Under the pieces are notes generated by a model, which searched no databases, was not told the DNA's origin, and saw only the letters and a program-made list of their open reading frames with translations. Positions 41,420 to 51,899 of a stretch of 64,000 nt of DNA are shown piece after piece (within the stretch, counting starts at the first letter, position 1; each line of letters begins with the position of its first letter). Location of the stretch: assembly GCF_036373705.1 (NCBI RefSeq), contig NC_089861.1:466001-530000 (forward strand), in the 5' to 3' direction. A program made the translations under genes and the position numbers. The stretch comes from Amia ocellicauda. Its lineage: Eukaryota > Chordata > Actinopteri > Amiiformes > Amiidae.

Positions 41420-41765
41420 ATATTCTTTTGTCAAATACATTGACCGTTTTGGGTTTAATTTAAAATGCATTGGACCTTTTTTGTTTGTTTTTTATTTTTT
41501 CCTTTTTAATTGTTTTTTTATTTTGTCCAATGCATTTTCAGTTATTTTCAATGTATTTGACCTTTATGTTGGTGAGCAGTTTTTGCTTTTATCACATTTG
41601 TTTTGTTGTTTTGGGCACGTTTATTTTGAAGTTAATTGTTTTGTTCCTTGTTAAAATCACAAAGATTTTAAATTTTTTTAAGTGATTTTAAGGACTGATA
41701 TTTTAATGATTTTAATCATAAGCATTAAAAAATTGAATTGTTTTTATTTAATGTAAACGTAAAAA
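41420..41765 (+). repeat. T-rich dispersed repeat, copy 3 of 3
   Basis: Same orientation as copy 2 and only about 210 bases after its end, so the two form a close direct pair. It starts TTTTGTCAAATACATTGACC and ends in TTTTTATTTAATGTAAA. Confidence 0.7.
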
Positions 41766-42169
41766 ACGTCAATGATACAACAATGGAGTGAGAAATAAAG
41801 TGGGGTCCGGGAGAGATGTTGGTCTGTGGGAACGGTATCGTCAGCGCTGTGGGCCGTGGGGTCAGATCAGGCACAGGTACCAACAGCGCAGAAGCCCCGG
41901 AGCTGTGACTCTGTCCTCACACAATCCCAGAGGACCACAGCTGGGCTGCTGGGCCACATTAAATGCTCTAATCACAGGGAACAGGTCCCTCGTTCTCCCA
42001 GCCACCTGAGAATTTGAACTTCATTTGTTTGTTTTGTGTTCGTTAACTTTTTATTAAATTAATACATAAATAAATATCTTCAACATACACAACCTTGCAA
42101 TATAAACATTCCTACATAATCCATCTGAGTTAAACACTACCAACCATGCTATGGCAAGACTTGTTAACA

Positions 42170-42590
42170 TTTAATCATCACATTAGTCATATGAACAATT
42201 CTGTTTTTTTATATGAAAAATGTAATTGCTGATATGTGCAACACGTGTTTGATATTAGCAGTTGTATTTTAGGTTTAAACAGCAATTAAATGTTTTATTA
42301 ATTGTTGATATGAAAAATTGAATTGTTGATATAAAATGTATTGCACATATTTTAATTGTATTATTGATATCAGGATTTCAATTATGATATCAGCAATTAC
42401 ATTTTTCATATCAATAATTCAATCTGGAAATAATTTACATCGGTATGCAGTTTTGCATAATTTTGCACAATTCTATTTTTGATATCAGCAACTGTATTTC
42501 TGATATCAAAAATGTGACACAATTGTTTATATGAGCAATTGCATCTTTGATACATAAAATAGAATTGTTGATATCCAAAAAGAAGCATCG
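42170..42590. repeat. Degenerate GATATC/AATTG-rich repeat region
   Basis: Many diverged repeats of a 15-20 base theme like TTGATATCAGCAATT, in both orientations, over about 400 bases. It is AT-rich with no coding sequence. Confidence 0.55.
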
Positions 42591-43099
42591 ATATCACTCG
42601 TTTGACAGTCTGCGCAGTGGAGTCGGGCAGAGCCCGTCTGTGTCACTGCATGCAGTGCTTCTCTAGGGGAGGAAGCGGGGCGGTACAGCCCTGATGAAAT
42701 ATTAACCAGGAGCAGCGCACACAAACAAACCAGCAACTAACACACTGGCTGAGGAGTCTTAGTAAATCTGCCAGGAAACAACATGTAGCACCAGCCCCTC
42801 CAGCGCTCACAGACCGCCTCTCTGTGTCGGTGCGTCTCCGACCTGTCCTGGCGTGCCCTCAGTATCTGACCATAACTGTCCCCTGTCCCACTGCTCCTGT
42901 CCTCCCACAGGGAGCCTGGAGGCATTTCTGCACAATTAATAAATATACCATACTGTCAAGAGAGAGACAGAAAAACGATTGAGATATTTAAAGCATCAAA
43001 TACATTCTACAGATGATATTTAGGCATACAACAAACAAATAAACCAACAAACACATCAATAAATACAACCAAACCAAACAAATGAATAGTGTCAGTCTA

Positions 43100-43860
43100 G
43101 TCGCTCTGTTCCCTTGGGACATCAATACGTAGCCTACAGTACTCCTGTCTGCGTGTGAACCTGAATTCGCATCCGCTCCACAGTCATTCAATTTCTTAAC
43201 GAGGACAGGCGACTGTGGACGGACTCCAGAGCAGCTGGCTTTCCCAGGACGCGTCTGCAGAGGAGCCGCATATCTCACACCCTGCGGGACGGGATCCTGC
43301 ACTATGGTGTCCAGAAGAGGGACGCAAATGGAGTGCACCCCTTGCAGTGAAATAACCCTTTGATGAGTTGTTTCGTGTTTGGGCGCAATGCTGTGTAGAG
43401 GCTCAGGGCAGTGATCCGTGTGAGACGGACAGGGGTCGCCCCCCGAGGTGAAACGCCCCCCTGACGGTCCAGAGCGACACCGCCCGCCCGCCGGGGCTGA
43501 CCGGCTCCGGTATAAGACTGCCTGCGTTGAAGCAAGTGAGCAATGCGTGAGTGCGCCTGCAGACTGCGGAGATCCACCGCACACTCCGCAACTGTGCGCT
43601 CACTGATCTCACAAGCGGCGCTGGGATTGTGTTGTTCTTGGGCATTGCTGAAGAGGCAAAGACGCGTCCTGCACGTCTGTCTTTTTGTTTGAGGATTTGC
43701 TTAGCATGAGAACTATATGAATTACAATTTCATTAGAAGAAACCATCGCCAAAACAAGCAGAGCTCATCTTTGTCACAGATGCTGGGTATTGTGCGCTGG
43801 GCAATCCGTGCATAAACTGTCGGAGCAGGACGGAGAGGGATCAGTGTCCGGAGACATGAC
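43100..43860 (+). promoter_or_regulatory. CpG-enriched putative NPY2R promoter region
   Basis: About 43.14-43.86 kb is richer in GC and CpG than the AT-rich DNA on either side and lies just upstream of the candidate NPY2R exon 1 donor. No TATA box was placed with confidence. The long reverse-strand reading frame at 42,988-43,584 is explained by this base composition and matches no family I know. Confidence 0.4.
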
Positions 43861-43869
43861 GCACAGCTG
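43660..43869 (+). other. npy2r: Probable non-coding first exon of NPY2R (5' end not determined)
   Basis: A consensus donor, CTG|GTGAGTA, ends a candidate exon at 43,869 in GC- and CpG-enriched sequence 2.5 kb upstream of the coding exon, on the same strand. Mammalian NPY2R has a non-coding exon 1 and the whole reading frame in exon 2; an acceptor at 46,371-46,373 fits that design here. The start at 43,660 is only a guess. The exon holds an ATG at 43,856. If it splices to 46,374, that frame reads four codons and then a TGA formed across the junction, so it would be a minimal upstream ORF. Confidence 0.5.
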
Positions 43870-45219
43870 GTGAGTACTCACTCATCCTGCAGCTGCTCTG
43901 GACAGATGTGTCCGGGACAGTTTTATATTTGCAAACTTGTTTGTAGTGTAGAAATGAAAGCGACTCTTTAAAGCTCTCGCAGCGAGAACATACACACTGT
44001 GCGCAATCTGTAATACCCTTTCACTCCGTCCCACCACGAACAGCTCTTTAAATATTACACTTCATTACAAGGTTTTATCGCCCGTTATTAAGCCTGTTGA
44101 TTCCCTATGCTAAATAGATCATGAACAACTATATCCACCCAGACACAAATACCATACAAATCCATCTTGTTAAAATTAAAAATAAAGGGTCATTCTCTAT
44201 AATGATTTTTCCCCTTTTGACTTTTAATACATTTATCGATTATGAAAAACATACTAAAAGCAGATTCATCTCATTGACTTTGCTCTTAATAAGGTCAATA
44301 TCAGCAATAAACACAACCATAATGTGCAGCAGCTGTTCTGCCAGTCATTACTGACAGTTATGCCCATTATATTTGGAGCTGAGCTGCTGCTACATGTGCT
44401 CGCTAGAGCCGGTCCCCGAGCATGCCCGGCTGCTGAGGTTGTCTTTATCAGGAAAGGTTTACCTTCACAAGGTTACGATTCAATAGCGAGACATTCATCA
44501 CATCCTGACGTGTGTGTGAGAACAATTAGTGCCACTTCAGAAACGGCTTGCAAAGCAATGGTGTGTTTGAACTGCTATTTGAATGTAACTAATACAATAA
44601 AATCTCGGACACAATGCAGTCTAGTGCTCGGCATGTTTCAGAAGTCCTCAGCACAGCACCGCTGTGAACAAAACATAATGCATGACAATGTGTATTGAAA
44701 TGCCCGATAAAAAAGACGAATCAGTTCTGGATAATAACCCCTGGGCTAAGTGGTTAAACCTCCAGGCACTAAGTGTGCGCATTGTTACAGCAACACTGTG
44801 ATTGAAACCAAACACAAGATTTCCAGCACATCACACTGCACAGAGCTTTTTATTTTATTTTATTCTATTTTTAATAAGCACTTTTTATAGATTTTTATTT
44901 AAAAAATAATAGATTGCTTTTTTAATATGATTGTCATGGTCAACATTTTGTTTATTTATTCACCTTCCAAATCTTGGGTTTTAATTCCTATGTATGGCAA
45001 ATATTTTGTCTCGGAGTCTGTGACACTAACCCTGGTATAAATGCAGTTGATGCATCAGTGCATGTTGTGCAGTTGTGTGTGGCATCTACAGGAAAACTGG
45101 GACTGATACTTACCTGCCATCCCCAGTGGCTTTTGTTCATTATTCTCTACTCTTGTTTTGGGTTTAAATGAGTATCATTTAGGGCAGTTATCAGGGGCTC
45201 TTGGCCACATGCTTACCTG

Positions 45220-45490
45220 CACACACACACACACATGCTTGCACACATGCAAGCACACACATGCATGCACGCACACAGACACACGCGCACACACACAGAC
45301 ACACGCAGACACACACGCACACACACACACACAGACACACGCAGACGCACACACACAGACACACACACAAACAGACATATGCACAGACACACACACATAC
45401 ACACACACACACAGACACACACGCAGACGCACACACAAACACAGACATATGCACAGACACACACACATACACACACACTGACACACACAC
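45220..45490. repeat. CA/GT-rich array in putative NPY2R intron
   Basis: About 270 bases of imperfect CA repeat with GCA and GACA interruptions. Confidence 0.9.
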
Positions 45491-45654
45491 CTCTCTCATC
45501 CCCGGACTTCGGTGTATCAGTCATTTCTGTGTAAACTGTAAATATCCTTCAGAAATAATCTGATTCAAAATCTCATCTCCTTTAAAGTGCATTGTGTAAA
45601 AGTTATCATATTATTATTATACTGCAAATTCAAAGCTATCTGAATTTCCATTTA

Positions 45655-45790
45655 AAAGAGAAGGAGAGGAAGGGAGAGGAAGAGAGAGGAGAAAGGAAGA
45701 GGGAAAGAGGAAGATATAGGGAGAGAAAAAGGAGAGGGAGAGAAGAGAGGAAGAGAGTTGGAGGGGGAGAAAGAGGAGAGAGGGAGAGCG
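45655..45790. repeat. GGAGA purine tract
   Basis: Nearly pure A/G on the plus strand for about 135 bases, with imperfect GAGAGGAAG repeats. Confidence 0.9.
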
Positions 45791-46399
45791 AGCTCCAGTT
45801 GAAAGGAAAACCCAGAAGATGCTGTACCCCCCACCCCAGGAACTGAGACTGGGAGCCCTGCTTCCCTCCCCACACACACGCGGTGGCTCGTAAACCTGGC
45901 TGTTGTGAAGGTGCTTCAGTACAGCGCTGTAACCTCCCGCACTGCGGCCAGCTCTGCTCGAGGTCCCCACACACTCAGACAGTCAGTGCACACCCAGGGT
46001 GTCAATATTAATTAGCCCTCTGTTTCAGACACGGCATCGAACCCCAGAGATGAGTCACTCGTCTTTTCTTTCTTTCTTTCTTTCATCCCTCATTCAAAGA
46101 CCCACCCAATAAGTGCTCCTGCAGCCACACAGTGGCTAAACGAGTACAGATGTATGTTCTCACTTTCTGTGTGATATATTTCACATTTCAAATGGTTTAC
46201 TCTTGGCCAGTTATGGAACTGTAACCCTCATGGTCCCTTCAAACCCAGTTACTCTTCCAGCCCCACAGATATAATTTTTGAAAGTTATGATGATTTAATG
46301 CCTGTTTTGGGATGTATTGTTCATGACTGTATGACATTAAAGACCAGTTGTCCGTATCGCCCTGTGCTTTCAGAATCTGTCCATATGTCTGGGGTGGAG

Positions 46400-47536
46400 A
46401 TGGGCCAGATGGAGCTGGACGACCTAGCAAACGCGACGGTGGAGCAGCTGTCCAAGGTGCCTGGCCTGTCCTATCAGGACTCCTCTCCTATGAGCCTGGA
46501 GGACAGCACCAAACTGATCGGAGTGCAGATCATCCTCATCCTGGCCTACAGCACCATCATCCTGCTTGGGGTCGTGGGGAACTCGCTAGTGATCTACGTG
46601 GTGTACCGCTTCAAGACCCTGCGCACCGTCACCAACTTCTTCATCGCCAACCTGGCGGTGGCGGACCTGCTGGTGAACACGCTGTGCCTGCCTTTCACCC
46701 TCATCTACACCCTGGTTGGGGAGTGGAAGTTCGGCCAGGTCATGTGCTACATGATCCCCTACGCCCAGGGCTTGGCGGTGCACGTGTCGACGGTGACACT
46801 CAACGTCATCGCGCTGGACAGACACCGGTGCATCGTCTACCACCTGGAGAGCAAGATGTCCAAGGAGATGAGCTTCGTGGTCATCGGCATCACCTGGATG
46901 ATCAGCGCCCTCCTCGCCAGCCCGCTGGCCATCTTCAGGGAGTACGACACCTTCCAGATCTCGGCGGACGAGTCCATCCAGGCCTGTGCTGAGAAGTGGC
47001 CCGGGAGCAAGTGGGACGGGGCGGTCTACAGCGTCTCCATGCTGCTCCTGCAGTACGTGCTGCCCTTGTCCATCATCTCCTTCGCCTACATCCGCATCTG
47101 GAGCAAGCTGAAGAACCACGTGAGCCCGGGAGGGGCGGGCAGCAACGACCGGCACCACCGGAGGCGGAAAACCACCAAGATGCTGGTGACCGTGGTGGTG
47201 GTGTTCGCGGTGAGCTGGCTGCCCTACCACGCCTTCCAGCTGGCCACCGACATCGACAGCAGCGTGCTCAACATGAATGACTACAAGCTGCTGTACACCC
47301 TGTTCCACATAATTGCCATGTGCTCCACCTTCGCCAACCCCTTCCTCTACGGCTGGATGAACAAGAACTACCGCAACGCCTTCCTCACCGTGTTCAAGTG
47401 CGAGCAGCGGCTGGACTCCATCCACCCTGAGGCCCACGTGAAGTTTCGCTCCAAGAAGCCCCTGGAGGTGGAAGACATGGCGATGTGCAACTCCCACGCG
47501 ACCGCCTCCACGGCTCTGCATCCCACCAACGTCTGA
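46400..47536 (+). CDS. npy2r: Neuropeptide Y receptor type 2 (class A GPCR)
   Basis: Complete single-exon coding region of 378 residues (human NPY2R has 381). It is a plasma-membrane receptor for NPY/PYY peptides; the family couples to Gi/o. Seven hydrophobic segments are visible. Family marks, counted from this start: N-glycosylation site N11-A-T, GNSLV with N61 in TM1, LAVAD with D89 in TM2, C116 and C196 for the extracellular disulfide, DRH at 140-142 ending TM3, W166 in TM4, SWLP with W273 and P275 in TM6, NPFLY at 313-317 in TM7, a candidate palmitoyl C334, and a C-terminal TNV as in the human protein. Start choice: ATG 46,400 has a strong context (G at -3 and +4), and from it the glycosylation site falls at residue 11 as in human. 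An in-frame ATG at 46,385 has a weak context and would add five residues. An acceptor CTTTCAG ends at 46,373. The other Y2-subfamily receptor, NPY7R, is an alternative, but the MAP9 neighbour favours NPY2R. Confidence 0.95.
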   Translation: MGQMELDDLANATVEQLSKVPGLSYQDSSPMSLEDSTKLIGVQIILILAYSTIILLGVVGNSLVIYVVYRFKTLRTVTNFFIANLAVADLLVNTLCLPFTLIYTLVGEWKFGQVMCYMIPYAQGLAVHVSTVTLNVIALDRHRCIVYHLESKMSKEMSFVVIGITWMISALLASPLAIFREYDTFQISADESIQACAEKWPGSKWDGAVYSVSMLLLQYVLPLSIISFAYIRIWSKLKNHVSPGGAGSNDRHHRRRKTTKMLVTVVVVFAVSWLPYHAFQLATDIDSSVLNMNDYKLLYTLFHIIAMCSTFANPFLYGWMNKNYRNAFLTVFKCEQRLDSIHPEAHVKFRSKKPLEVEDMAMCNSHATASTALHPTNV

Positions 47537-49530
47537 GAGCCTCGACTGGCAGGGCCGTGATGGTACGGTCAGGCATCATTGCAGTGTTGATTACAAGATG
47601 GGATTGGTTATTTGAAGGCTGTGTGGTTGGTGGACACACCCAACGCTAATGTACACAACATCATACTAAAACAAACCGGATTTATTTAAACCATTTGTAT
47701 ATGCACTCGATGGGTACATCCTTGATTTGTGTAAACATGACAGAATAGCCTTCATGCTGTACCATAATCTGCAGTCAATACCTATATTTGAGCCGAGGTT
47801 TTTGGGTTGGGATGGTTTATCTTCTCCTCCTAATAACAGGCACATTAGTGGCTGAAGAAAAACACCGTGGCTCTGGGTTATCAGTTTTTATGCAAATCCG
47901 TCAATGTTGTCCTTTAAAACGTAGCGCTGCAGCTTTCAAATGCAATGTTTCTGTGACAAAACCGTTAAAAGTTATTAATGAATTAATTGAACAGTTACAG
48001 TGAACAGATGACAGCTGGTGTGAACGCAGTGTCAGCTCTGGAGCGTTTCTCTCCCCTGTTCATTATATTGCCTGGCGGGTCTCCTTTTCCCTGCGGTGAA
48101 TTACTGAATTACTGAACACACGGACCTGTGCTTCTTTCAATTACCTTTGACTAGTGTCTGACTTTGCACTGTCCTGGCTTAAAAGTGTGTGTGTGTGTCA
48201 CACATTCATACACATTATTCTTGAAGAGATGAACATTGTTAATGTATGAAACCAAGTCAATATTGTGATTGAGAAACCAGGGTCCCTTTTAAATGGATCA
48301 ATCCGTGACCGTCTGTTCCCCAGACTGTCAGAGCAGAAATCCACTTGACAAAGGGCTGTGTACATAACCTGTGTGTGTGTATTCTATACCAGGAAGAATC
48401 CGAAGGTGATGTGTGCGAAAACCGCCAAAGATAGAATAGAAATGCGTCACAGATGTGATTTGTCCGGACCTGGAGCAGTGTGGATGCCCTGATAAGTTTT
48501 CACTCCTGTGTTGTGCTCGGGCAGTATGAGCCGAGAGATTGCATTCCCATTAGATTGATTGATTTGATTGGCTGACCGAATCATGACGATTTTACTAACA
48601 GTCAATGCAGAGTGAGCGTGTTTGTGTTTTTGGATTTCTGTGCACCTAAAAAAAACCTATAAAAACCCTTATCTCGGGATGGAGACTCTCTCTGTCGCGT
48701 CGTGGATGAGCCGATGGATAAAACAGTCTTGTACCACAGGAAGTGGCAGCAACATAGCGGCTGCAGTCGCCTGTTTTCTGCCTCGTTTTCCAGCTTCTGT
48801 AGATCGTGTGGCTGTTTACCGTGATGTCGAGTCATTACTCTCGGTTGGTACAAGCTGTGGTACAAACTGGTGTGTTGTGAGGCCAAGTCTGTAAAGACTC
48901 TGCAGCGGTGGTCCTGAAGGGCCGTGGCATCTTCTCATCCCAGCCCGAGTAAGACCTGGAAACGAGGCCTAATTAGATCAACTCACCGCAGGTTCAACAG
49001 GTGTCCAACGGCACAGAATGAACAAGCGTCTCAGGACAGTGTCGTGCTGCAATGCGAGTGAAGCTCTTCAAACCCACACTTGTTAATCCTCATTAGTGTT
49101 CATGTATTGCGTCACCTCTCTGTGTATCATTCATCATTTACTCCTCTGTGCGGCTATCACACCTCAGCTCAATCGGTAATTTATTATCTGGATTTTTAAA
49201 TATAAATATGGATTTCTTCATTCTCCGCTGAGTGTCACTGATTATTTTTCAGAATATATTAGATCCCAAGCAAGTTTCATCTAGAGAGTCTGGATGTCTT
49301 AATACACTTGGATTATGGTTGAATGTTGTATTATTATTCTCTTTCACATTGTATTTATTTATATTTTAATATTATTTATTTTTTCCACCCATTTCCTTTA
49401 AGAATTTGTGTATTTCAAAAAGTTTCGAACAATCACATTATATACGCTGAATGTCAAATCTGTAATTATTAATATTTTACATAAAATGCAGGTATGTAAA
49501 TAGTTCAATGTGTTACATGTTGTAAATAAA
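47537..49530 (+). other. npy2r: Putative NPY2R 3' untranslated region
   Basis: No coding sequence follows the NPY2R stop. The first convincing AATAAA on this strand that I found is at 49,525-49,530, which would give a UTR of about 2 kb; a long UTR is plausible for this gene. There is no transcript evidence, so the true end may be earlier at a variant signal. Confidence 0.35.
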
Positions 49531-50413
49531 AAGTACATGGGATTTAATTCTGACGCTTGTTGATTATCACAAACTGCGGTCGCGCCTCAGGAGAGTCGCA
49601 GTTGCGAGGCATGTCACACAATCGTGTGGCGGTGTTTTGTGGGAACAAGGCTTCAGCACAGAGACAGAGAGAAATCAATCAGACCCAAACCGGCTGCTCC
49701 ACCGGGCTGTTGGAAAGGGCGCTGACCTTTGACCTTTCGTTTGGCAAGGGGTCTAACACACAGGCAGGCAGATCACATCAGTCACGTGACCCAATGCACG
49801 CAGCTGGATCCCACAGTAAGTGCACATCTGTCTGTATGGACTCATGCAGATTGTCCTGCACAGTGACGTTATCGTGAGTCTTATCTTTTTACTGGCCTGG
49901 TGTGAACCCAGTCAAACTATAATCCATTTATAATATAGATGTATTATTTTGCAATCAAATTGTATTCAAAAAAGATTGGAAGATCAGCAGGCCAAGGTTA
50001 AAATGACATAAATATTATAGCTAAACATCGCTTTCTTTTAAAATGCTTTTTGTTTAAATGCAGTGAAGTGTGATTTTTCATGTGACAAATAAATTATTTA
50101 ATTAAATTGCTGAAATCAACACATTTACAATCATACATTGATTACTGATGTCAATAACTGAATTACTTATCAGCAATTACGGATTAATGCCGGCACTGAA
50201 ACAGTTTCCTAACATAAACGGTCCAGCTCTGTTTCTGCTCGTCCTGCGAACACTACAGTCTTCTCTGCAGCGTCTCTTCTGACTTACAGGACGGGTGCAG
50301 TTACCCGTTACCTTGCTGCTACCTGGGTAGACTTGTTCTTGGAACCTTTTTCGGTTGTTATATTGCAATCTTTCCGGTATATTTCTGCAACTAAACCTTT
50401 TTGTAAGGGGTTA

Positions 50414-51161
50414 CTATAGAGCGCTGTTTGTGCCAAAAGTGTTCTTCCATTAATTTGGTAGTTCATTTGGAAATTCATTCAGAAATTCATCAATTTGGCC
50501 ATTCAGCCGGCAGTTTGGCCATACAGTAGTAAATTCATCCAGGAATCTGTCAAGTAATTTATAATTTTTTCCGATTCGTGTGTCAATTAATCCATAATTA
50601 CATGAATCAACTATGTAATTAATGTGGCTATTAATTCATATAAACAGACAAACTTCCAGACAACCAGACCAACTTCCAGAGAAACTTCCAGACAAACCAC
50701 TGAACTTCCAGACAGACCAATGACCTTCCAGATGAACAGACCTGAATCATGCACTGGGCCGAACCCACTTCAGTCTCTCTAGCCAGTAGGAGCAGACGTG
50801 TCTCTTAACCAATACAAATCCAGCCTCACATTAAATGACGTCAGCCAATAATGTTGCAGTTTATTAGAAAAGCCGTGCGTTTGACATTTGCGCTGGGGTG
50901 GCTACGGGGGGCTAAGACATATTTTGGGGTATCTATATCCCCCGCAAGCCTGTCCCCCATACTGTTACACAGAGACACAAGAAACGCCCTTCCTAATAAA
51001 CTGCAACATTATTGGCTGAAGACGTTTTATGTGAGGCTGGATTTACTACTCTAAGGACAAACTGTCGGCTGAACGGCCAAATTGGTGAATTTCCTAATTA
51101 ATTTCCCAGTGAACTACCAAATTAACGGACGAACACTTTTGGCACAAACGGTGCTCCATAG
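50414..51161. mobile_element. Fold-back (long inverted repeat) DNA element
   Basis: The right arm (50,993-51,161, about 169 bases) is the inverse of a left arm that is split into 50,414-50,535 and 50,816-50,867. Both ends read CTAT(A/G)GAGC...GTTTGTGCCAAAAG. The intervening 280 bases of the left arm hold a degenerate ACTTCCAGAC tandem repeat and look like an insertion. The central loop is about 125 bases. There is no transposase. GTTA/GTTA at the flanks is a possible short target duplication, but the exact edges are unclear. Confidence 0.7.
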
Positions 51162-51547
51162 GTTACACTGCGCCGTAAACATACCAGCCAAAGAAAAAGT
51201 GCCGCACTGAACTACAAGTGTGGTTTCTTATTCGGGTCCTAATTTGCCCCTCGACAACATTACCATTTAAATGGAGAGGCGATCAGATGACAGACGCACT
51301 CACGGCTCCACGGCCTGTAATGGACTGTAAATAAAGCTGCTCTGAGGCGGAGGAGGCAACAAATTAGCTGCGGGAGGATGTCTGATTTGCAGTGCCGCCA
51401 GTTTCCGTCTCTCACTGAGTGACAGCTGGGTGTCAAATGTATCCTTGACAGGGTAGCAAACAGCCATAAATTGGCTCCTTTGTCGATAATGCTGGTGATT
51501 GAAGTTGCTGTGAAGTACAGTGTAGCATAAACCTGGTTGTATATCAC

Positions 51548-51622
51548 AACAGGGAGGGATATGTAATTACCAGCAGGACCAGATGACCCGGTCCTGCTGG
51601 TAATTACATATCCCTCCCTGTT
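51548..51622. repeat. Perfect inverted repeat, 33-bp arms, 9-base loop
   Basis: Arms 51,548-51,580 and 51,590-51,622 are exact reverse complements, with loop AGATGACCC. It lies in intergenic DNA between NPY2R and MAP9. The arms start from GGAGGGATATGTAATTACC. Confidence 0.95.
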
Positions 51623-51797
51623 TGGTCGACTCTCTCTCTCTGCACCCAGCACACGCATGTTCAATCCCTGGTTCTCCAGCTGGGAAAACACGCACCGAAC
51701 TACACACGGGCAAGCACTCCAAGTTGAAATCCACAATCAAGTCCCAGTCCAAGCAAAAGTCGATTACCGTTGTCTTTTCTCCTCAGTTTCTGTGTCT

Positions 51798-51895
51798 CTC
51801 ACACACACACACACGCACATACACGCACGCACACACACACACACACATATACACGCACGCACACTCACAGTCTCACACAGACACACACTCACAAT
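51798..51895. repeat. CA-rich microsatellite
   Basis: Imperfect CA repeat with CGCACGCA and TCACA interruptions. Confidence 0.9.
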
Positions 51896-51899
51896 TGTA

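Larger units (their letters stand above)
43870..46373 (+). other. npy2r: Putative NPY2R intron 1
   Basis: Interval between the GTGAGT donor at 43,870 and the CAG acceptor ending at 46,373. It holds AT-rich sequence near 44.85-44.95 kb, a long CA-rich array (45,220-45,490), a purine-rich GA tract (about 45,655-45,790) and a short TTTC run near 46,065-46,085. No other gene is visible in it. Confidence 0.45.

Noticed and set aside
40860..41700. Hydrophobic open frames shared by the T-rich repeats
   Set aside because: The apparent peptide similarity follows from shared T-rich DNA; frames differ between copies and lack a common start or stop.
42988..43584. A 198-codon reverse-strand frame near the NPY2R promoter
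   Set aside because: It lies in CpG-enriched DNA with overlapping frames and has no recognisable domain, so it is attributed to composition.
45175..45563. Several 100-120 codon frames on both strands
   Set aside because: All are translations of the CA/GT repeat array.
46586..47521. A 311-codon open frame antisense to NPY2R
   Set aside because: It is the mirror of a GC-biased receptor coding frame, is His/Val/Glu-rich, and matches no protein family.
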